Source: Neobacillus sp. PS2-9 (GTDB lineage Bacteria > Bacillota > Bacilli > Bacillales > Cytobacillaceae). From it: a DNA stretch of 64,000 bases. The position numbers and the translations under genes were made by a program. The notes beneath the pieces were generated by a model that searched no databases, was not told the origin of the DNA, and was given only the letters and a program-made list of their open reading frames with translations. This document shows, piece by piece, positions 10,278 to 20,309 of this stretch; position 1 is the stretch's first letter, and every line of letters starts with the position of its first letter. Location of the stretch: contig NZ_CP133269.1 in NCBI RefSeq assembly GCF_030915525.1, positions 1,823,001 to 1,887,000 on the forward strand, written 5' to 3'.

Positions 10278-10418
10278 CTATCTTTTCCCGTCGTTTAGTC
10301 CCCTTGCTTCTTCCGGAGTGGATAGCTTTGTTGCGCCTGGATAGTGTAATGCCTGGTCACGATCAGATTCAACTCTTCCACTTTCTCTTAGTTTTTTTTC
10401 TTGGCGGTCTTTTCCCAT
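10278..10418 (-). CDS. ypzI: YpzI family small protein
   Basis: A 46-aa charged protein beginning MGKDRQEKKLRESGRVESDRD, with a central HYPGATKLSTPEEAR segment; this is the YpzI family found in Bacillus. It is read on the minus strand from the ATG at 10418. The strong RBS AGGAGGTG lies 8 bases upstream, and the gene ends 11 bases from the shared terminator with fni. Function is unknown; small size and family distribution suggest a spore-related role, which is inference only. Confidence 0.85.
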   Translation of the reverse strand: MGKDRQEKKLRESGRVESDRDQALHYPGATKLSTPEEARGLNDGKR

Positions 10419-10526
10419 GATTCACACCTCCTCTTAATAAGATGATACACATTGGAAATATTATTCGAGGAAGTATGAAAGTACATAAAGATTACCAATA
10501 ATGAAAATAATAGGAGGTGTGTGGAA

Positions 10527-11135
10527 ATGGAAGGAGCAATGTTTTATTGGATTTGTTGGTCATTTTGGGTGTACTTAACATTTATTTTAGATAAACATCA
10601 TCCATATCGTTTGAAGCTTTCGGTATTCGTTCTACTCTTAATAATATCTTCAAATTTTCATTTTACTTTTGCTGAAGTTGAATTTTATGCTAGCGGATTT
10701 TATTTATTGATTTTATCTTATGCGTTGATCAGTCAGGAAAAAATAGGAGCTATTTTCTATTATTTTATCTGTTCCTTTATTGTCTCAATGGCGTATGTGA
10801 CCTTTCATTTGTTTGAGATTTTTGATCCTATTTGGATTATATTTAAAAAAGAGTGGATGATGGGAATATGCTTTGGTTATTTAGCCATTCTATTGCAAAG
10901 AACACTAAGAGGACGATTACTCATTATTTTAGCTGGCACAATGCAGGGGGAATTTTTATACGCCTATATCCTAAGTAAATATCAGTTTCCATATACGATT
11001 GGTGCTTTTGCATACTTAGACGTATGTGCATTAATTTCTGCATTACTGGTTGGCTGGAGTATTTTTGAAAATGCTGGTGTTTTTTTACAAAATCATCTTC
11101 ACTTTCTTGAAAAAGGGAAACAAAAATCGTCATGA
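10527..11135 (+). CDS. yphA: YphA family membrane protein
   Basis: A 202-aa protein with about six hydrophobic segments spread along its length and short charged loops, ending in a basic EKGKQKSS tail. Length and position just before der match B. subtilis YphA, of unknown function. AGGAGG at 10512-10517 supports the ATG at 10527 rather than the GTG at 10521. The B. subtilis gene seaA (yphB) that follows yphA is not present. Confidence 0.75.
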   Translation: MEGAMFYWICWSFWVYLTFILDKHHPYRLKLSVFVLLLIISSNFHFTFAEVEFYASGFYLLILSYALISQEKIGAIFYYFICSFIVSMAYVTFHLFEIFDPIWIIFKKEWMMGICFGYLAILLQRTLRGRLLIILAGTMQGEFLYAYILSKYQFPYTIGAFAYLDVCALISALLVGWSIFENAGVFLQNHLHFLEKGKQKSS

Positions 11136-11197
11136 ATTAGATTCATGGCAAGCTTTCCATTGAGGAAAGGATTAACATTTGTTAAAATAATAAAGTT

Positions 11198-11228
11198 AGG
11201 CCCTTCTACATAACAGAAGGGTTTCTTT
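11198..11228 (+). terminator. Rho-independent terminator between yphA and der
   Basis: A CCCTTCT / AGAAGGG stem with loop ACATAAC is followed by TTTCTTT. Confidence 0.75.
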
Positions 11229-11308
11229 ACTTAATAAGAACTCTATAAATGTTGCTAACATAATAAAATATATTTTTAATATAAGAAAAAGAAAGGATGG
11301 CGATCAAA

Positions 11309-12619
11309 ATGGTTAAACCTGTTATTGCCATTGTAGGACGGCCAAACGTTGGTAAATCTACTATTTTTAATCGAATCGTTGGTGAACGTGTTTCTATCGT
11401 AGAGGATATTCCTGGAGTTACAAGAGATCGTATTTATAGTTCTGGTGAGTGGTTAACACATGACTTTAATGTAATTGATACGGGTGGAATTGATATTGGT
11501 GATGAACCGTTTTTAGAGCAAATTCGTCAGCAGGCAGAAGTGGCAATCGATGAGGCGGATGTTATTATCTTCTTAACTAATGGTCGAGAAGGAGTAACAG
11601 CTGCGGATGAAGAGGTAGCAAAAATTTTATATAAGTCTAAAAAGCCAATTGTATTAGCTGTAAATAAAATCGATAATCCTGAGATGCGTGAGCAAATCTA
11701 TGATTTTTATGCACTTGGATTTGGTGAACCAATTCCAGTTTCTGGCTCACATGGTCTAGGACTAGGAGATTTACTGGACGAAGCAGCAAAACACTTTCCG
11801 AAAAATAAGCAAGCAGATTATGATGATGATGTCATAAAGTTTTCTCTAATTGGGCGTCCGAATGTTGGGAAGTCTTCACTTGTTAACGCGATATTAGGTG
11901 AAGAACGTGTTATTGTTAGCAATATTGCTGGGACAACGCGTGATGCTGTCGATTCACCGTATACGTATGATGGAGGAAAATATGTCATAATAGATACAGC
12001 AGGAATCAGGAAAAAAGGAAAAGTGTATGAAACTACGGAGAAGTATAGTGTGCTTCGTGCGCTAAGGGCGATTGAACGTTCCGACGTAGTCTTGGTTGTT
12101 ATTAATGCTGAAGAAGGTATTATTGAACAGGACAAGAAAATTGCAGGTTACGCACACGAGGCAGGACGAGCTATTGTTATTGTGGTTAATAAATGGGATG
12201 CGGTAGAAAAAGATGAGAAAACGATGAAGGAACTAGAACAAAAGATAAGAGAACATTTCTTATTTCTTAGTTATGCTCCAATTGTATTCTTATCTGCAAA
12301 GACGAAGAAGCGAATTCATACCCTCCTTCCGATGATTAACACAGCGAGTGAGAACCACTCGATGCGTGTAGAAACAAGTGTGTTGAATGATGTTATTATG
12401 GATGCAATTGCTATGAATCCAGCACCAACTGACAAAGGGAAACGCTTGAAAATTTATTATGCAACACAAGTTGCAGTAAAGCCTCCTACTTTTGTTGTTT
12501 TTGTCAATGAACCCGAATTATTGCATTTCTCCTATGAACGTTTCTTAGAGAACAGGATTAGAGATGCGTTTGGTTTCGAGGGAACCCCTATCAAAATTTA
12601 TGCTAGAGAAAGAAAATAA
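11309..12619 (+). CDS. der: Ribosome assembly GTPase Der (EngA)
   Basis: A 436-aa double-GTPase essential for 50S subunit assembly. The first G domain starts at once with GRPNVGKST (about residues 9-17). The second repeats GRPNVGKSS near 182-190. Each is followed by a DTGG or DTAG switch and an NK.D base-recognition motif. A C-terminal KH-like domain fills residues 350-436. The RBS GAAAGGATGG supports the ATG at 11309; the in-frame ATG at 11297 lies inside that site. Confidence 0.96.
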   Translation: MVKPVIAIVGRPNVGKSTIFNRIVGERVSIVEDIPGVTRDRIYSSGEWLTHDFNVIDTGGIDIGDEPFLEQIRQQAEVAIDEADVIIFLTNGREGVTAADEEVAKILYKSKKPIVLAVNKIDNPEMREQIYDFYALGFGEPIPVSGSHGLGLGDLLDEAAKHFPKNKQADYDDDVIKFSLIGRPNVGKSSLVNAILGEERVIVSNIAGTTRDAVDSPYTYDGGKYVIIDTAGIRKKGKVYETTEKYSVLRALRAIERSDVVLVVINAEEGIIEQDKKIAGYAHEAGRAIVIVVNKWDAVEKDEKTMKELEQKIREHFLFLSYAPIVFLSAKTKKRIHTLLPMINTASENHSMRVETSVLNDVIMDAIAMNPAPTDKGKRLKIYYATQVAVKPPTFVVFVNEPELLHFSYERFLENRIRDAFGFEGTPIKIYARERK

Positions 12620-12639
12620 AGATAAGGTGGGTGTAATAT

Positions 12640-13689
12640 ATGCAGGATCAGAAAGCAGCAATAGCTGTTGTAGGCGCAGGGAGCTGGGGCACAGCACTTG
12701 CGATGGTTTTAGCCGATAACTCACATGAAGTTCGTTTGTGGAGCCATAACGAGGTCCAGGTAAAGGAAATCAATGACTGTCATACAAATAATAAATATTT
12801 ACCTGAAATTGTTCTCCCAGATTTAATAGTTGGGTATGCCTCCTTACATGAAGCGTTGGACGGAGTTGACACTGTCATTTTAGCAGTTCCCACCAAAGCA
12901 ATTCGTGAAGTTCTAGGGAAAATAAGAGGAGTCATTTCAAGTCCAATTACCATTGCGCATGTTAGTAAAGGAATTGAACCAGATACACTTTTACGTATAT
13001 CAGAAATGATTAAAGAGGAAATGCCCAAAGAACTGTTGCAGGATGTGGTTGTTCTTTCTGGTCCAAGTCATGCGGAAGAGGTAAGTCTTAGACACCCCAC
13101 AACCGTTACCGTTTCATCTGAAAATATGGCTGCTGCTGAAAAAATCCAGGATCTTTTTATCAATCATAATTTCCGGGTATATACAAACTCAGATGTTATC
13201 GGAGTTGAAATTGGTGGTGCACTAAAGAATATTATTGCATTAGCTGCGGGGATTACAGATGGTCTAGGATATGGAGATAATGCTAAGGCTGCATTAATGA
13301 CTCGTGGATTGGCGGAAATCGCTCGTCTAGGCACCAAAATGGGTGCTAATCCGTTAACGTTTTCTGGATTAACTGGAATTGGTGATCTTATTGTTACATG
13401 TACCAGTGTTCATTCGAGAAACTGGAGAGCTGGAAATTTGTTAGGTAAAGGCAAAACCTTGGATGAAGTCCTTGATAACATGGGGATGGTTGTAGAGGGT
13501 GTTAGAACAACAAAGGCTGCTTATCAGTTAGCTAAGGAGTACAATGTAAACATGCCTATTACAGCTGCCCTATATGATGTCTTATTTAATGGGAAAAACG
13601 CGAAGGACGCAGTTGATGTATTAATGGCCCGTGGTAAAACCCATGAGATGGAAGACTTAGTTAATGTGTTAGATGAACGAAATATATAG
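12640..13689 (+). CDS. gpsA: NAD(P)-dependent glycerol-3-phosphate dehydrogenase
   Basis: A 349-aa enzyme reducing dihydroxyacetone phosphate to sn-glycerol 3-phosphate for phospholipid synthesis. The nucleotide-binding [11 protein letters not shown] is at about residues 11-21. The catalytic lysine region [13 protein letters not shown] and the GLTGIGDL substrate loop are present. The RBS AAGGTGGG lies 12-18 bases upstream. It follows der by 20 bases as in B. subtilis. Confidence 0.96.
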   Translation: MQDQKAAIAVVGAGSWGTALAMVLADNSHEVRLWSHNEVQVKEINDCHTNNKYLPEIVLPDLIVGYASLHEALDGVDTVILAVPTKAIREVLGKIRGVISSPITIAHVSKGIEPDTLLRISEMIKEEMPKELLQDVVVLSGPSHAEEVSLRHPTTVTVSSENMAAAEKIQDLFINHNFRVYTNSDVIGVEIGGALKNIIALAAGITDGLGYGDNAKAALMTRGLAEIARLGTKMGANPLTFSGLTGIGDLIVTCTSVHSRNWRAGNLLGKGKTLDEVLDNMGMVVEGVRTTKAAYQLAKEYNVNMPITAALYDVLFNGKNAKDAVDVLMARGKTHEMEDLVNVLDERNI

Positions 13690-13789
13690 TCTTTTTGAAG
13701 CCGTTTCATTAGTAACAGTTGGCAAGAAATGTAAATAACTTTCAATGATTTATTTTCTTGTGGAAAAATGTGCATTTTTATAAAGAAAA

Positions 13790-13887
13790 TAGGCGTACGA
13801 TGATACGCTTTCTATGTAGATTGCATACAATGCAACGAAGCAACCTGGTAGTATGACGCTGGAGTTTGGGTTATTTAGTCCAATTGG
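13790..13887 (+). ncRNA. Candidate non-coding transcript or leader between gpsA and yphE (unidentified)
   Basis: The 308-base gap between gpsA and yphE holds a small hairpin GCGTA/TACGC (about 13793-13808), possibly the gpsA terminator. About 80 bases of unassigned sequence follow, including a TTGCAT/ATGCAA inverted repeat, and then a strong terminator. No open frame with a ribosome site was found in it. It could be a short RNA or simply the 3' region of the gpsA transcript; I do not recognise the sequence. Confidence 0.3.
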
Positions 13888-13928
13888 CTGAAGTAAAGAA
13901 TTCGCCCCTCTTTACTTCAGTTTTTTTC
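13888..13928 (+). terminator. Strong terminator upstream of yphE
   Basis: The 11-bp perfect stem CTGAAGTAAAG / CTTTACTTCAG is followed by seven T. Confidence 0.88.
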
Positions 13929-13997
13929 TGTCCGAAAGTTATTTAGATAAGGACAAGGTATGTTATAATTAATTTTTGAAAAAAGGGGGAATTAGAG

Positions 13998-14183
13998 TTG
14001 TCACCAGCAATGATTAAAATGTGGATTTCAATCGCAGGAATGGGTTTGATGTTTCTTGCAATTATTACCATATATTTTAGCAGGTATAAATTAAAAGGAG
14101 TTCTACGAGTTATTACAGCTTTTTTTGCTTATTTATTTATGCTCGTCGCCGGCTTGACTTTGCTTATCGTTTTCTTTACTTAA
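13998..14183 (+). CDS. yphE: DUF2768 family membrane protein YphE
   Basis: A 61-aa protein with two membrane helices (about residues 7-26 and 34-58) separated by the basic loop SRYKLKGVLR. It matches the DUF2768/YphE family in size, topology and position before yphF. The start is TTG, preceded by AAAAGGGGGA. Function is unknown. Confidence 0.72.
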   Translation: MSPAMIKMWISIAGMGLMFLAIITIYFSRYKLKGVLRVITAFFAYLFMLVAGLTLLIVFFT

Positions 14184-14214
14184 TATCCTAATACATAAAT
14201 CTAAAGGTGATTTT

Positions 14215-14925
14215 ATGAAAATAAAAATGTTAGGTCTCATACTTGTTATTACCGCTGCTCTTTTATCAGGGTGTATGTATCCTAAAGAGGAATTAACCCA
14301 AAATCAAATACCATATAAAGATCAAGTTCAGGCAGTACAAACGGCCGTTGATGACTTTAAAAGGGATAATAGTGGAATTTTGCCGATAAAAACAAAGGAA
14401 GCAGAAACGCCTATTTATCAAAAATACCCCATTGAGTTTAAGAAAATATCGCCAAAGTATATAGCAAATCCCCCTGGAAATGCCTATGAAAACGGAGGGA
14501 TTTTTCAATACGTCCTTGTTGATGTGGAAACAAACCCAACCGTTAAGCTACTCGACTTAAGGATGACAGAAACCATTCGAGAGCTTAAACTGAGGATTAA
14601 AACGAAGGGCTATCCACCCTATAAAACACAAATTGCAAAAAATGTGTTTTCACTTGATTATAAAAAACTAGGCTATGAGACGGCTCCGTTTGTTGTGAGT
14701 CCATATACCAATCAAAATCTATCCCTGGTGATAACGGGGAGTGCGGAGGTCTATGTAGATTATCGCCCTGATCTATATCAAAAGTTAAAGAATAGTGACA
14801 TAGTGGTCAAACCAGGTGAAGATATTCGTTCTATTTTGGTCAAGGATTCTATGTTTGTTCCAGCCTATTCACTACCGTACACCATTGATAAAAAAACGAA
14901 AGAGCCTATATTCCTAGAAGAGTAG
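14215..14925 (+). CDS. yphF: Predicted lipoprotein YphF
   Basis: A 236-aa lipoprotein. A short basic N terminus and hydrophobic stretch lead to the lipobox LLSGC, with Cys at residue 20. The mature part is hydrophilic with no recognised catalytic motif. The RBS AAAGGTGA lies just upstream of the ATG. Gene order yphE-yphF-spoIVA is conserved in Bacillus. Function is unknown; the location next to spoIVA suggests but does not show a spore role. Confidence 0.8.
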   Translation: MKIKMLGLILVITAALLSGCMYPKEELTQNQIPYKDQVQAVQTAVDDFKRDNSGILPIKTKEAETPIYQKYPIEFKKISPKYIANPPGNAYENGGIFQYVLVDVETNPTVKLLDLRMTETIRELKLRIKTKGYPPYKTQIAKNVFSLDYKKLGYETAPFVVSPYTNQNLSLVITGSAEVYVDYRPDLYQKLKNSDIVVKPGEDIRSILVKDSMFVPAYSLPYTIDKKTKEPIFLEE

Positions 14926-14997
14926 ATTGGTTTTTCCTACATTCAAGTTGCGCAAATAGTCCTAAAGGATATAGCTGTTAATATTTTTTTTAGTCAT

Positions 14998-15042
14998 AAC
15001 CCTTTTCCTAAGAAATATATTGTAGGAGAAGGGTTTTTTTTG
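14998..15042 (+). terminator. Rho-independent terminator after yphF
   Basis: An AACCCTTTTCCTA / TAGGAGAAGGGTT stem with a 12-base loop and eight T. Confidence 0.88.
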
Positions 15043-15294
15043 CTAAAAAATTTATCGTGATTTGGAAGTTAGTTTGCTTCTGTATCCGTGACAATAGTTA
15101 GAAACCCTCCATAACATCATACGTTCAGAGAAATACAGATATCAGAGCATCAGGTGAATTTTTAATAAGGGGGGTAAAAAATTTTAGAAAAGTGTCATAA
15201 GAATGTAGGACAACGTCATAAACATATACTGTCCAAAAATACCTAAAATGGATGATATTATCCCACTTTTATTCTATGATCAGGAGGGGATCAC
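15043..15294 (+). promoter_or_regulatory. spoIVA upstream region
   Basis: About 250 bases without a gene. Near 15215-15230 the sequence GTCATAAACATATACT contains a CATATACT that resembles a sigma-E -10 (CATACAAT), but no -35 at the proper spacing is convincing. CAGGAGGGG at the 3' end is the spoIVA ribosome site. Nothing else is recognised. Confidence 0.3.
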
Positions 15295-16773
15295 TTGGAA
15301 AAGGTAGATATTTTTAAAGATATTGCCGAGAGAACTGGAGGCGATATTTATTTAGGAGTAGTAGGAGCAGTTCGTACAGGAAAATCAACTTTTATCAAGA
15401 AATTTATGGAGCTTGTTGTTTTACCGAATATAAACAGTGAAGCGGAGAGATCAAGGGCACAAGATGAGTTGCCACAAAGTGCAGCAGGTAAAACAATTAT
15501 GACAACAGAACCTAAATTTGTGCCTAATCAGGCAGCTACGGTTCATGTAGATGAGGGCTTAAATGTTAATATTAGGCTCGTAGATTGTGTGGGTTACACA
15601 GTACCAGGAGCCAAAGGGTATGAGGATGAGAATGGTCCAAGAATGATTACAACACCTTGGTATGAAGAGCCTATTCCGTTCCATGAGGCAGCAGAAATTG
15701 GTACGAGAAAGGTCATTCAAGAGCATTCAACAATCGGAGTTGTTGTAACAACAGATGGTACGATTGGAGAAATACCAAGAAGTAACTATATTGAAGCTGA
15801 GGAAAGAGTCATTAACGAACTTAAAGAAGTTGGTAAACCTTTTATTATGGTCGTTAATAGCGCTCAACCATACCATCCAAGTACAGAAACGCTTAGATCA
15901 AGTTTAGCTGAAAAATATGACATCCCAGTCATTGCTATGAGTGTAGAAAGTATGCGCGACAGTGATGTCCTAAATGTCCTTCGTGAAGCACTTTACGAGT
16001 TCCCAGTACTTGAAGTCAATGTAAATCTTCCGAGCTGGGTAATGGTATTACGTGAAAACCATTGGCTTCGTGAAAGCTATCAAGAGGCTGTCAAAGAGAC
16101 AGTAAAAGATATCAAAAGATTAAGAGATGTGGATCGGGTAGTTCAACAATTCAGCGACTTTGACTTCATTGATAAGGCTGGTTTAGCTGGAATTGAAATG
16201 GGTTCAGGAGTTGCGGAAATTGATTTATTCGCTCCGGACGAATTATATGATGATATTTTAAAAGAAATTGTTGGGGTTGAAATCCGTGGAAAAGATCATC
16301 TGCTTGAATTAATGCAGGATTTTGCTCATGCAAAAGCAGAGTATGATCACATTGCGGATGCATTAAAAATGGTAAAGCAGACTGGTTATGGCATTGCGTC
16401 ACCAACACTTTCTGATATGAGCCTTGAAGAACCAGAAATCATCCGTCAAGGAGCGAGATTTGGAGTAAGATTACGTGCTGTAGCACCATCTATTCATATG
16501 ATTAAAGTTGATGTAGAATCAGAGTTTGCTCCAATTATCGGTACGGAAAAACAAAGTGAGGAGCTTGTACGCTATTTAATGCAAGACTTTGAGGATGATC
16601 CATTATCCATTTGGAATTCTGATATTTTTGGACGAAGCTTGAGTTCCATTGTTCGCGAAGGCATCCAAGCAAAGCTTTCCTTAATGCCAGAGAATGCAAG
16701 ATATAAATTAAAAGAAACATTAGAGAGAATTATAAATGAAGGATCAGGCGGCTTGATTGCCATTATCCTCTAG
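15295..16773 (+). CDS. spoIVA: Stage IV sporulation protein A, coat morphogenetic ATPase
   Basis: A 492-aa ATPase that polymerises on the forespore surface as the base of the spore coat, anchored by SpoVM. The Walker A motif GAVRTGKST is at about residues 24-32. The SpoIVA-specific middle domain and the conserved C-terminal GGLIAIIL end needed for localisation are intact. Length equals the B. subtilis protein. The start is TTG with the strong RBS CAGGAGGGG. It is expected to be made in the mother cell under sigma-E. Confidence 0.97.
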   Translation: MEKVDIFKDIAERTGGDIYLGVVGAVRTGKSTFIKKFMELVVLPNINSEAERSRAQDELPQSAAGKTIMTTEPKFVPNQAATVHVDEGLNVNIRLVDCVGYTVPGAKGYEDENGPRMITTPWYEEPIPFHEAAEIGTRKVIQEHSTIGVVVTTDGTIGEIPRSNYIEAEERVINELKEVGKPFIMVVNSAQPYHPSTETLRSSLAEKYDIPVIAMSVESMRDSDVLNVLREALYEFPVLEVNVNLPSWVMVLRENHWLRESYQEAVKETVKDIKRLRDVDRVVQQFSDFDFIDKAGLAGIEMGSGVAEIDLFAPDELYDDILKEIVGVEIRGKDHLLELMQDFAHAKAEYDHIADALKMVKQTGYGIASPTLSDMSLEEPEIIRQGARFGVRLRAVAPSIHMIKVDVESEFAPIIGTEKQSEELVRYLMQDFEDDPLSIWNSDIFGRSLSSIVREGIQAKLSLMPENARYKLKETLERIINEGSGGLIAIIL

Positions 16774-16776
16774 CAC

Positions 16777-16804
16777 GGGACTCCCTTTTGGAGTCTTTTT
16801 TTTG
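16777..16804 (+). terminator. Rho-independent terminator after spoIVA
   Basis: A GACTCC / GGAGTC hairpin with loop CTTTT and eight T. The following 250 bases before hup are A/T-rich. They hold a possible promoter TTGATA (16897-16902) and TGTGATAAT with a short 15-base spacing. Confidence 0.82.
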
Positions 16805-17057
16805 TTATTCTCTCAGAATTTGTAAGAAATAATAGTCCAATATAGTAGAATTTTGTTGAATCAAAGAAAAGATTACCATTATTTCATGAAATCTTCTTGA
16901 TATGCGGAATTGATTGTGATAATCTTTTAACAGAATTACGTTATATATCTAATAAAACCGCGCTATGACGTATAGAAATTAGAAAAATTGTTTAGAAATG
17001 TAGATAAGTAATCTTATTTACGAATCTTGATGATAACTTTGGGAGGAGGTGAAAGGC

Positions 17058-17330
17058 ATGAACAAGACAGAACTTATTAATGCAGTTGCTGAGGCTAGCG
17101 AGCTTTCTAAAAAGGACGCGACTAAAGCAGTTGATGCTGTTTTTGATGCGATTTTAGATGCTTTGAAAAACGGTGATAAAGTACAATTAATCGGCTTCGG
17201 AAACTTTGAAGTACGCGAGCGTGCAGCACGTAAAGGTCGTAACCCACAAACTGGTGAGGAAATCGAAATCGGTGCAAGCAAAGTTCCAGCTTTCAAACCA
17301 GGTAAAGCGCTTAAGGATGCAGTAAAATAA
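17058..17330 (+). CDS. hup: DNA-binding protein HU
   Basis: A 90-aa nucleoid protein (called hbs in B. subtilis) that binds and bends DNA as a dimer. The DNA-binding arm signature [18 protein letters not shown] is complete, followed by the [15 protein letters not shown] end. The RBS GGGAGGAGGTG precedes the ATG at 17058; an in-frame GTG at 17049 lies inside that site and is rejected. Confidence 0.97.
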   Translation: MNKTELINAVAEASELSKKDATKAVDAVFDAILDALKNGDKVQLIGFGNFEVRERAARKGRNPQTGEEIEIGASKVPAFKPGKALKDAVK

Positions 17331-17367
17331 TTACATAATTTATTGCTTTAAGCGAATAGGCTAAAGC

Positions 17368-17401
17368 AAAAAGGTCATGGAAAATTCCATGGCCTTTTTT
17401 C
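17368..17401. terminator. Terminator after hup
   Basis: An AAAGGTCATGGAA / TTCCATGGCCTTT stem with a run of T. The following TTTCTTTT is the target duplicated by repeat R3. Confidence 0.88.
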
Positions 17402-17405
17402 TTTT

Positions 17406-17588
17406 GGCTCTGTTATACTTGCCTGTTGATTTCCGCTCCAGGAACTTCGCTTTCCGTGGGTGTTTCGGCGAGCCTCCTCGGCGCTAGCGCCTGCGGGGTC
17501 TCCCCTGAACCATACTCCCACAGGAGTCTTCGTGCCTTCCGCTTCAATCAACAGGGTGTAAATATCAACACTGTTCTTTAACACAGCC
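17406..17588 (-). mobile_element. MITE-like element copy R3 (minus orientation)
   Basis: Read on the minus strand the ends are GGCTGTGTTAAAG and TAACAGAGCC. It is flanked by TTTCTTTT direct repeats (17398-17405 and 17589-17596), the same target octamer as R2. It sits at the end of the hup terminator T-run and has the central GGCGCTAGCGCC hairpin. It fills about half of the 380-base gap between hup and folE. Confidence 0.88.
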
Positions 17589-17634
17589 TTTCTTTTATCT
17601 ATCGCAAAGATAGGTTTTTTGAAATACTTTGTTT

Positions 17635-17662
17635 TTGCTTGAACTGTAAATTGTGCTAATAT
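17635..17662 (+). promoter_or_regulatory. Probable sigma-A promoter of folE-mtrB
   Basis: TTGCTT, 16 bases, then TAATAT, with a TG dinucleotide forming an extended -10 (TGCTAATAT). It starts 47 bases after repeat R3 and 48 bases before the folE ATG. Confidence 0.55.
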
Positions 17663-17709
17663 GTATTTGTCATATATACTTAACAGATATACATTAGGAG
17701 GAATTTAGA

Positions 17710-18276
17710 ATGTCACAAGTAAATCGTGCCCAAATTGAAGAGGCGGTACGTTTAATATTAGAAGCAATTGGTGATGATCCAAACAGGGAAGGTGTTCTTG
17801 ATACACCTAAGCGTGTGGCAAAAATGTATGAAGAGGTTTTTAGTGGCTTAAATGAAGATCCAAAACAACATTTTGAAACAATATTTAGTGAAGACCATGA
17901 AGAATTAGTATTAGTAAAAGATATCCCATTCTATTCTATGTGTGAACACCATTTGGTGCCTTTTTATGGGAAAGCGCATGTAGCATATATACCTAAAAAT
18001 GGTCGCGTCACTGGATTAAGTAAATTAGCTAGAGCAGTTGAAGCTGTTGCAAAAAGACCTCAATTACAAGAACGAATCACTTCAACAGTTGCTGATAGTA
18101 TGATGGAGAAACTAGAGCCACATGGTGTCATGGTAGTTGTTGAGGCAGAGCATATGTGTATGACTATGCGCGGAGTAAAAAAACCTGGCTCGAAAACTGT
18201 TACCACTGCTGTCCGTGGAACTCTTGCTGATGATGCAATTGCTAGGTCTGAAGTGCTTTCCTTAATAAAATATTAA
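17710..18276 (+). CDS. folE: GTP cyclohydrolase I
   Basis: A 188-aa enzyme (MtrA in B. subtilis) converting GTP to dihydroneopterin triphosphate, the first step of folate synthesis. Zinc ligands are seen in MCEHHLVPF (about residues 77-85) and in HMCMTMRGV near 147-155. The RBS AGGAGG is at normal distance. It is followed by the TRAP gene mtrB 33 bases downstream, the standard mtrAB operon. Confidence 0.96.
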   Translation: MSQVNRAQIEEAVRLILEAIGDDPNREGVLDTPKRVAKMYEEVFSGLNEDPKQHFETIFSEDHEELVLVKDIPFYSMCEHHLVPFYGKAHVAYIPKNGRVTGLSKLARAVEAVAKRPQLQERITSTVADSMMEKLEPHGVMVVVEAEHMCMTMRGVKKPGSKTVTTAVRGTLADDAIARSEVLSLIKY

Positions 18277-18308
18277 GGTGAATTATTTTTACTATTGGAG
18301 TGAAGAAA

Positions 18309-18545
18309 GTGGAAAAGCGCAATCCGCAAAATAACGAGTATGTGGTCATTAAGGCTAATGAAGATGGAGTAAGTGTAATAGGCTTAACAAGAGGCACTGA
18401 TACTAGATTTCATCATTCAGAAAAGCTGGACAAGGGAGAAGTGCTAATTGCTCAATTCACTGAGCATACTTCAGCCATTAAAATTAGAGGAAATGCCCAA
18501 ATTCTCACACAGTATGGTGAAGTGGAAAGTGAAATAAAGAAATAG
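18309..18545 (+). CDS. mtrB: Tryptophan RNA-binding attenuation protein (TRAP)
   Basis: A 78-aa subunit of the 11-mer ring that binds tryptophan and GAG/UAG repeats in RNA to shut down tryptophan synthesis genes. The core [18 protein letters not shown] and the [11 protein letters not shown] region with the RNA-contacting Lys and Arg residues are intact. The RBS TTGGAGTG supports the GTG at 18309 over the GTG at 18300. Oddly, the trp operon, its main target, is not at its usual place between aroH and hisC in this window. Confidence 0.94.
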   Translation: MEKRNPQNNEYVVIKANEDGVSVIGLTRGTDTRFHHSEKLDKGEVLIAQFTEHTSAIKIRGNAQILTQYGEVESEIKK

Positions 18546-18611
18546 GTGTTTGAAAAGTTAAAATTGATTAAATGATTATTTTGTGAATTCCTGCCCATAA
18601 GATACCTTTTA

Positions 18612-18620
18612 TGATATAAT
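18612..18620 (+). promoter_or_regulatory. Possible extended -10 promoter for hepS-menG-hepT
   Basis: TGATATAAT is a perfect -10 with an extended TG, but no -35 with correct spacing is obvious. Confidence 0.35.
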
Positions 18621-18745
18621 GGTGTCTGCCTTGTTTTTAAAGATATGAATAGGATCTTCTTTATTTTATGGGCATGAATTTTCCTTTTTAAATAGAAAAT
18701 AAGAATACATAAAGACATTACTTCGGGGAAGCAAGGGTGATTAAA

Positions 18746-19558
18746 TTGCAGGACATTCGACGAAAATTTACAAATATTAGAGAGCAGGTCGAAAAAAAAG
18801 TTTTTGACGCATACCTGCTCGACCATATTGAGACGCCCATCATAGATGAAGATAAGCTCCTTATCCTTATTTCAATCATGGATCGTATCGAATTGTCTTA
18901 TAGCAAAATGCAAAATTACGCCATGTCAACGATGCTTATACAAATTGCCCTTGATACCCATGAACATATATCAAACTTTTCAAAAGATGAAAAAAGCCGA
19001 CAATTAACGGTTTTAGCTGGGGATTATTTTAGCGGACTATATTATAAGCTTCTTGCTGATTCGGATGATATAACGCTTATTAAGGCCCTTTCTGAAGGTA
19101 TCAAACAAGTGAATGAACAAAAAATCTCTGTTTATCAAAAAGAATCAGATGGTATTGAGAAGTTAATGGCAAGTATTAAAGTAATTGAGAGTGCTTTACT
19201 AATGAAACTATCAGAGGTTTTTAAAGTAGAGCTATGGAATGATTTCCTAGCACATTTATTTTTATTCAAACGATTAATAAAAGAAAAAAACCAATTTATT
19301 CAGACAAAAAGTTCATTGTTATTTGAGGCACTGAAAAAAATTGTTTTTCCAATCAATGAATACAGATTAAAAGAGATTTCTGGTGAACAACAAAATCATT
19401 TACTAATGATTTGTGATCAATATATTGAGTTATCAAGACAAATTATTGAAAAAGGATTAAACCAGCTTCCTTATTTAAATGATTTGCTAGAAACGAGAAT
19501 TTCTACGTTATTAAAAGAATATAAGCCATATGCAAAAACTTTTGTGGAAGAAGGGTAA
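18746..19558 (+). CDS. hepS: Heptaprenyl diphosphate synthase component 1
   Basis: A 270-aa small subunit (GerCA) of the two-component synthase that makes the C35 side chain of menaquinone-7. It lacks the Asp-rich motifs, as is normal for component 1; these are in HepT. It is helical with few recognised motifs and is identified mainly by size and the hepS-menG-hepT order. Two starts are possible: GTG at 18737 or TTG at 18746. CAAGGG just before the TTG favours the latter. Confidence 0.85.
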   Translation: MQDIRRKFTNIREQVEKKVFDAYLLDHIETPIIDEDKLLILISIMDRIELSYSKMQNYAMSTMLIQIALDTHEHISNFSKDEKSRQLTVLAGDYFSGLYYKLLADSDDITLIKALSEGIKQVNEQKISVYQKESDGIEKLMASIKVIESALLMKLSEVFKVELWNDFLAHLFLFKRLIKEKNQFIQTKSSLLFEALKKIVFPINEYRLKEISGEQQNHLLMICDQYIELSRQIIEKGLNQLPYLNDLLETRISTLLKEYKPYAKTFVEEG

Positions 19559-19562
19559 AAAC

Positions 19563-20267
19563 ATGCAGCAATCGAAAGAACAGCGAGTTCACAATGTCTT
19601 TGAGAAAATTTCTGATAACTACGATAAAATGAACTCTGTTATTAGTTTTCAGCAGCATATCAAGTGGCGCAAAGACACCATGAAAAAAATGAATGTTCAA
19701 CCCGGTTCAAAAGCACTCGATGTTTGTTGTGGAACAGCTGATTGGACGATTGCCTTAGCAGATGCTGTTGGGCCTGACGGTAAAGTTGTTGGCTTAGATT
19801 TCAGTCAAAATATGCTTAAAGTAGGCGTTGAAAAGGTAAAAGAACTAGGGCTAAAGCAGGTTGAACTTGTTCATGGTAATGCCATGGAGCTTCCTTTCCC
19901 AGATAATAGTTTTGACTATGTAACAATTGGCTTTGGTTTAAGAAATGTACCTGATTACCTTCAGGTGTTAAAAGAAATGCAACGAGTTGTAAAACCTGGC
20001 GGGATTGTTGTTTGCTTAGAAACATCGCAGCCAACTTTGATCGGATATAAACAGCTTTACTATTTTTACTTCCGTTTTATTATGCCGATGTTCGGTAAAT
20101 TACTCGCAAAGAGCTATAATGAATATGCGTGGCTTCATGAATCAGCAAGGGATTTTCCAGGGATGAGGGAGCTTGCCCGCATGTTTGAACAAGCCGGCTT
20201 AACCGAGGTAAAATACAAGCCTTATAGTGGTGGAGCAGCTGCTGTTCATATTGGTAAAAAAAAATAA
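19563..20267 (+). CDS. menG: Demethylmenaquinone methyltransferase
   Basis: A 234-aa SAM-dependent methyltransferase that performs the last step of menaquinone synthesis. SAM motif I is seen as [10 protein letters not shown] near residues 49-58, then LDFSQNML and the family signature [26 protein letters not shown] block. The start ATG at 19563 follows GAAGGGTAA, which is also the end of hepS, so the two genes are 4 bases apart. Confidence 0.95.
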   Translation: MQQSKEQRVHNVFEKISDNYDKMNSVISFQQHIKWRKDTMKKMNVQPGSKALDVCCGTADWTIALADAVGPDGKVVGLDFSQNMLKVGVEKVKELGLKQVELVHGNAMELPFPDNSFDYVTIGFGLRNVPDYLQVLKEMQRVVKPGGIVVCLETSQPTLIGYKQLYYFYFRFIMPMFGKLLAKSYNEYAWLHESARDFPGMRELARMFEQAGLTEVKYKPYSGGAAAVHIGKKK

Positions 20268-20309
20268 CGGATTGAAATCGAAGACAGGATGAAAAGCAGG
20301 GTGAATACA

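Noticed and set aside
13840..13890. tRNA-like segment (CAACCTGGTAG resembles a D arm)
   Set aside because: No acceptor stem, anticodon arm or TTCRA T-loop could be placed around it.
17375..17584. Similar small proteins (LLIGAEGTKTPVGVWFRGDPAG type) predicted in all seven repeats
   Set aside because: They arise because the conserved, structured element happens to be open in one frame. They have no consistent ribosome site or start, the frame runs into flanking DNA with different ends, and change follows stem pairing rather than codon position.
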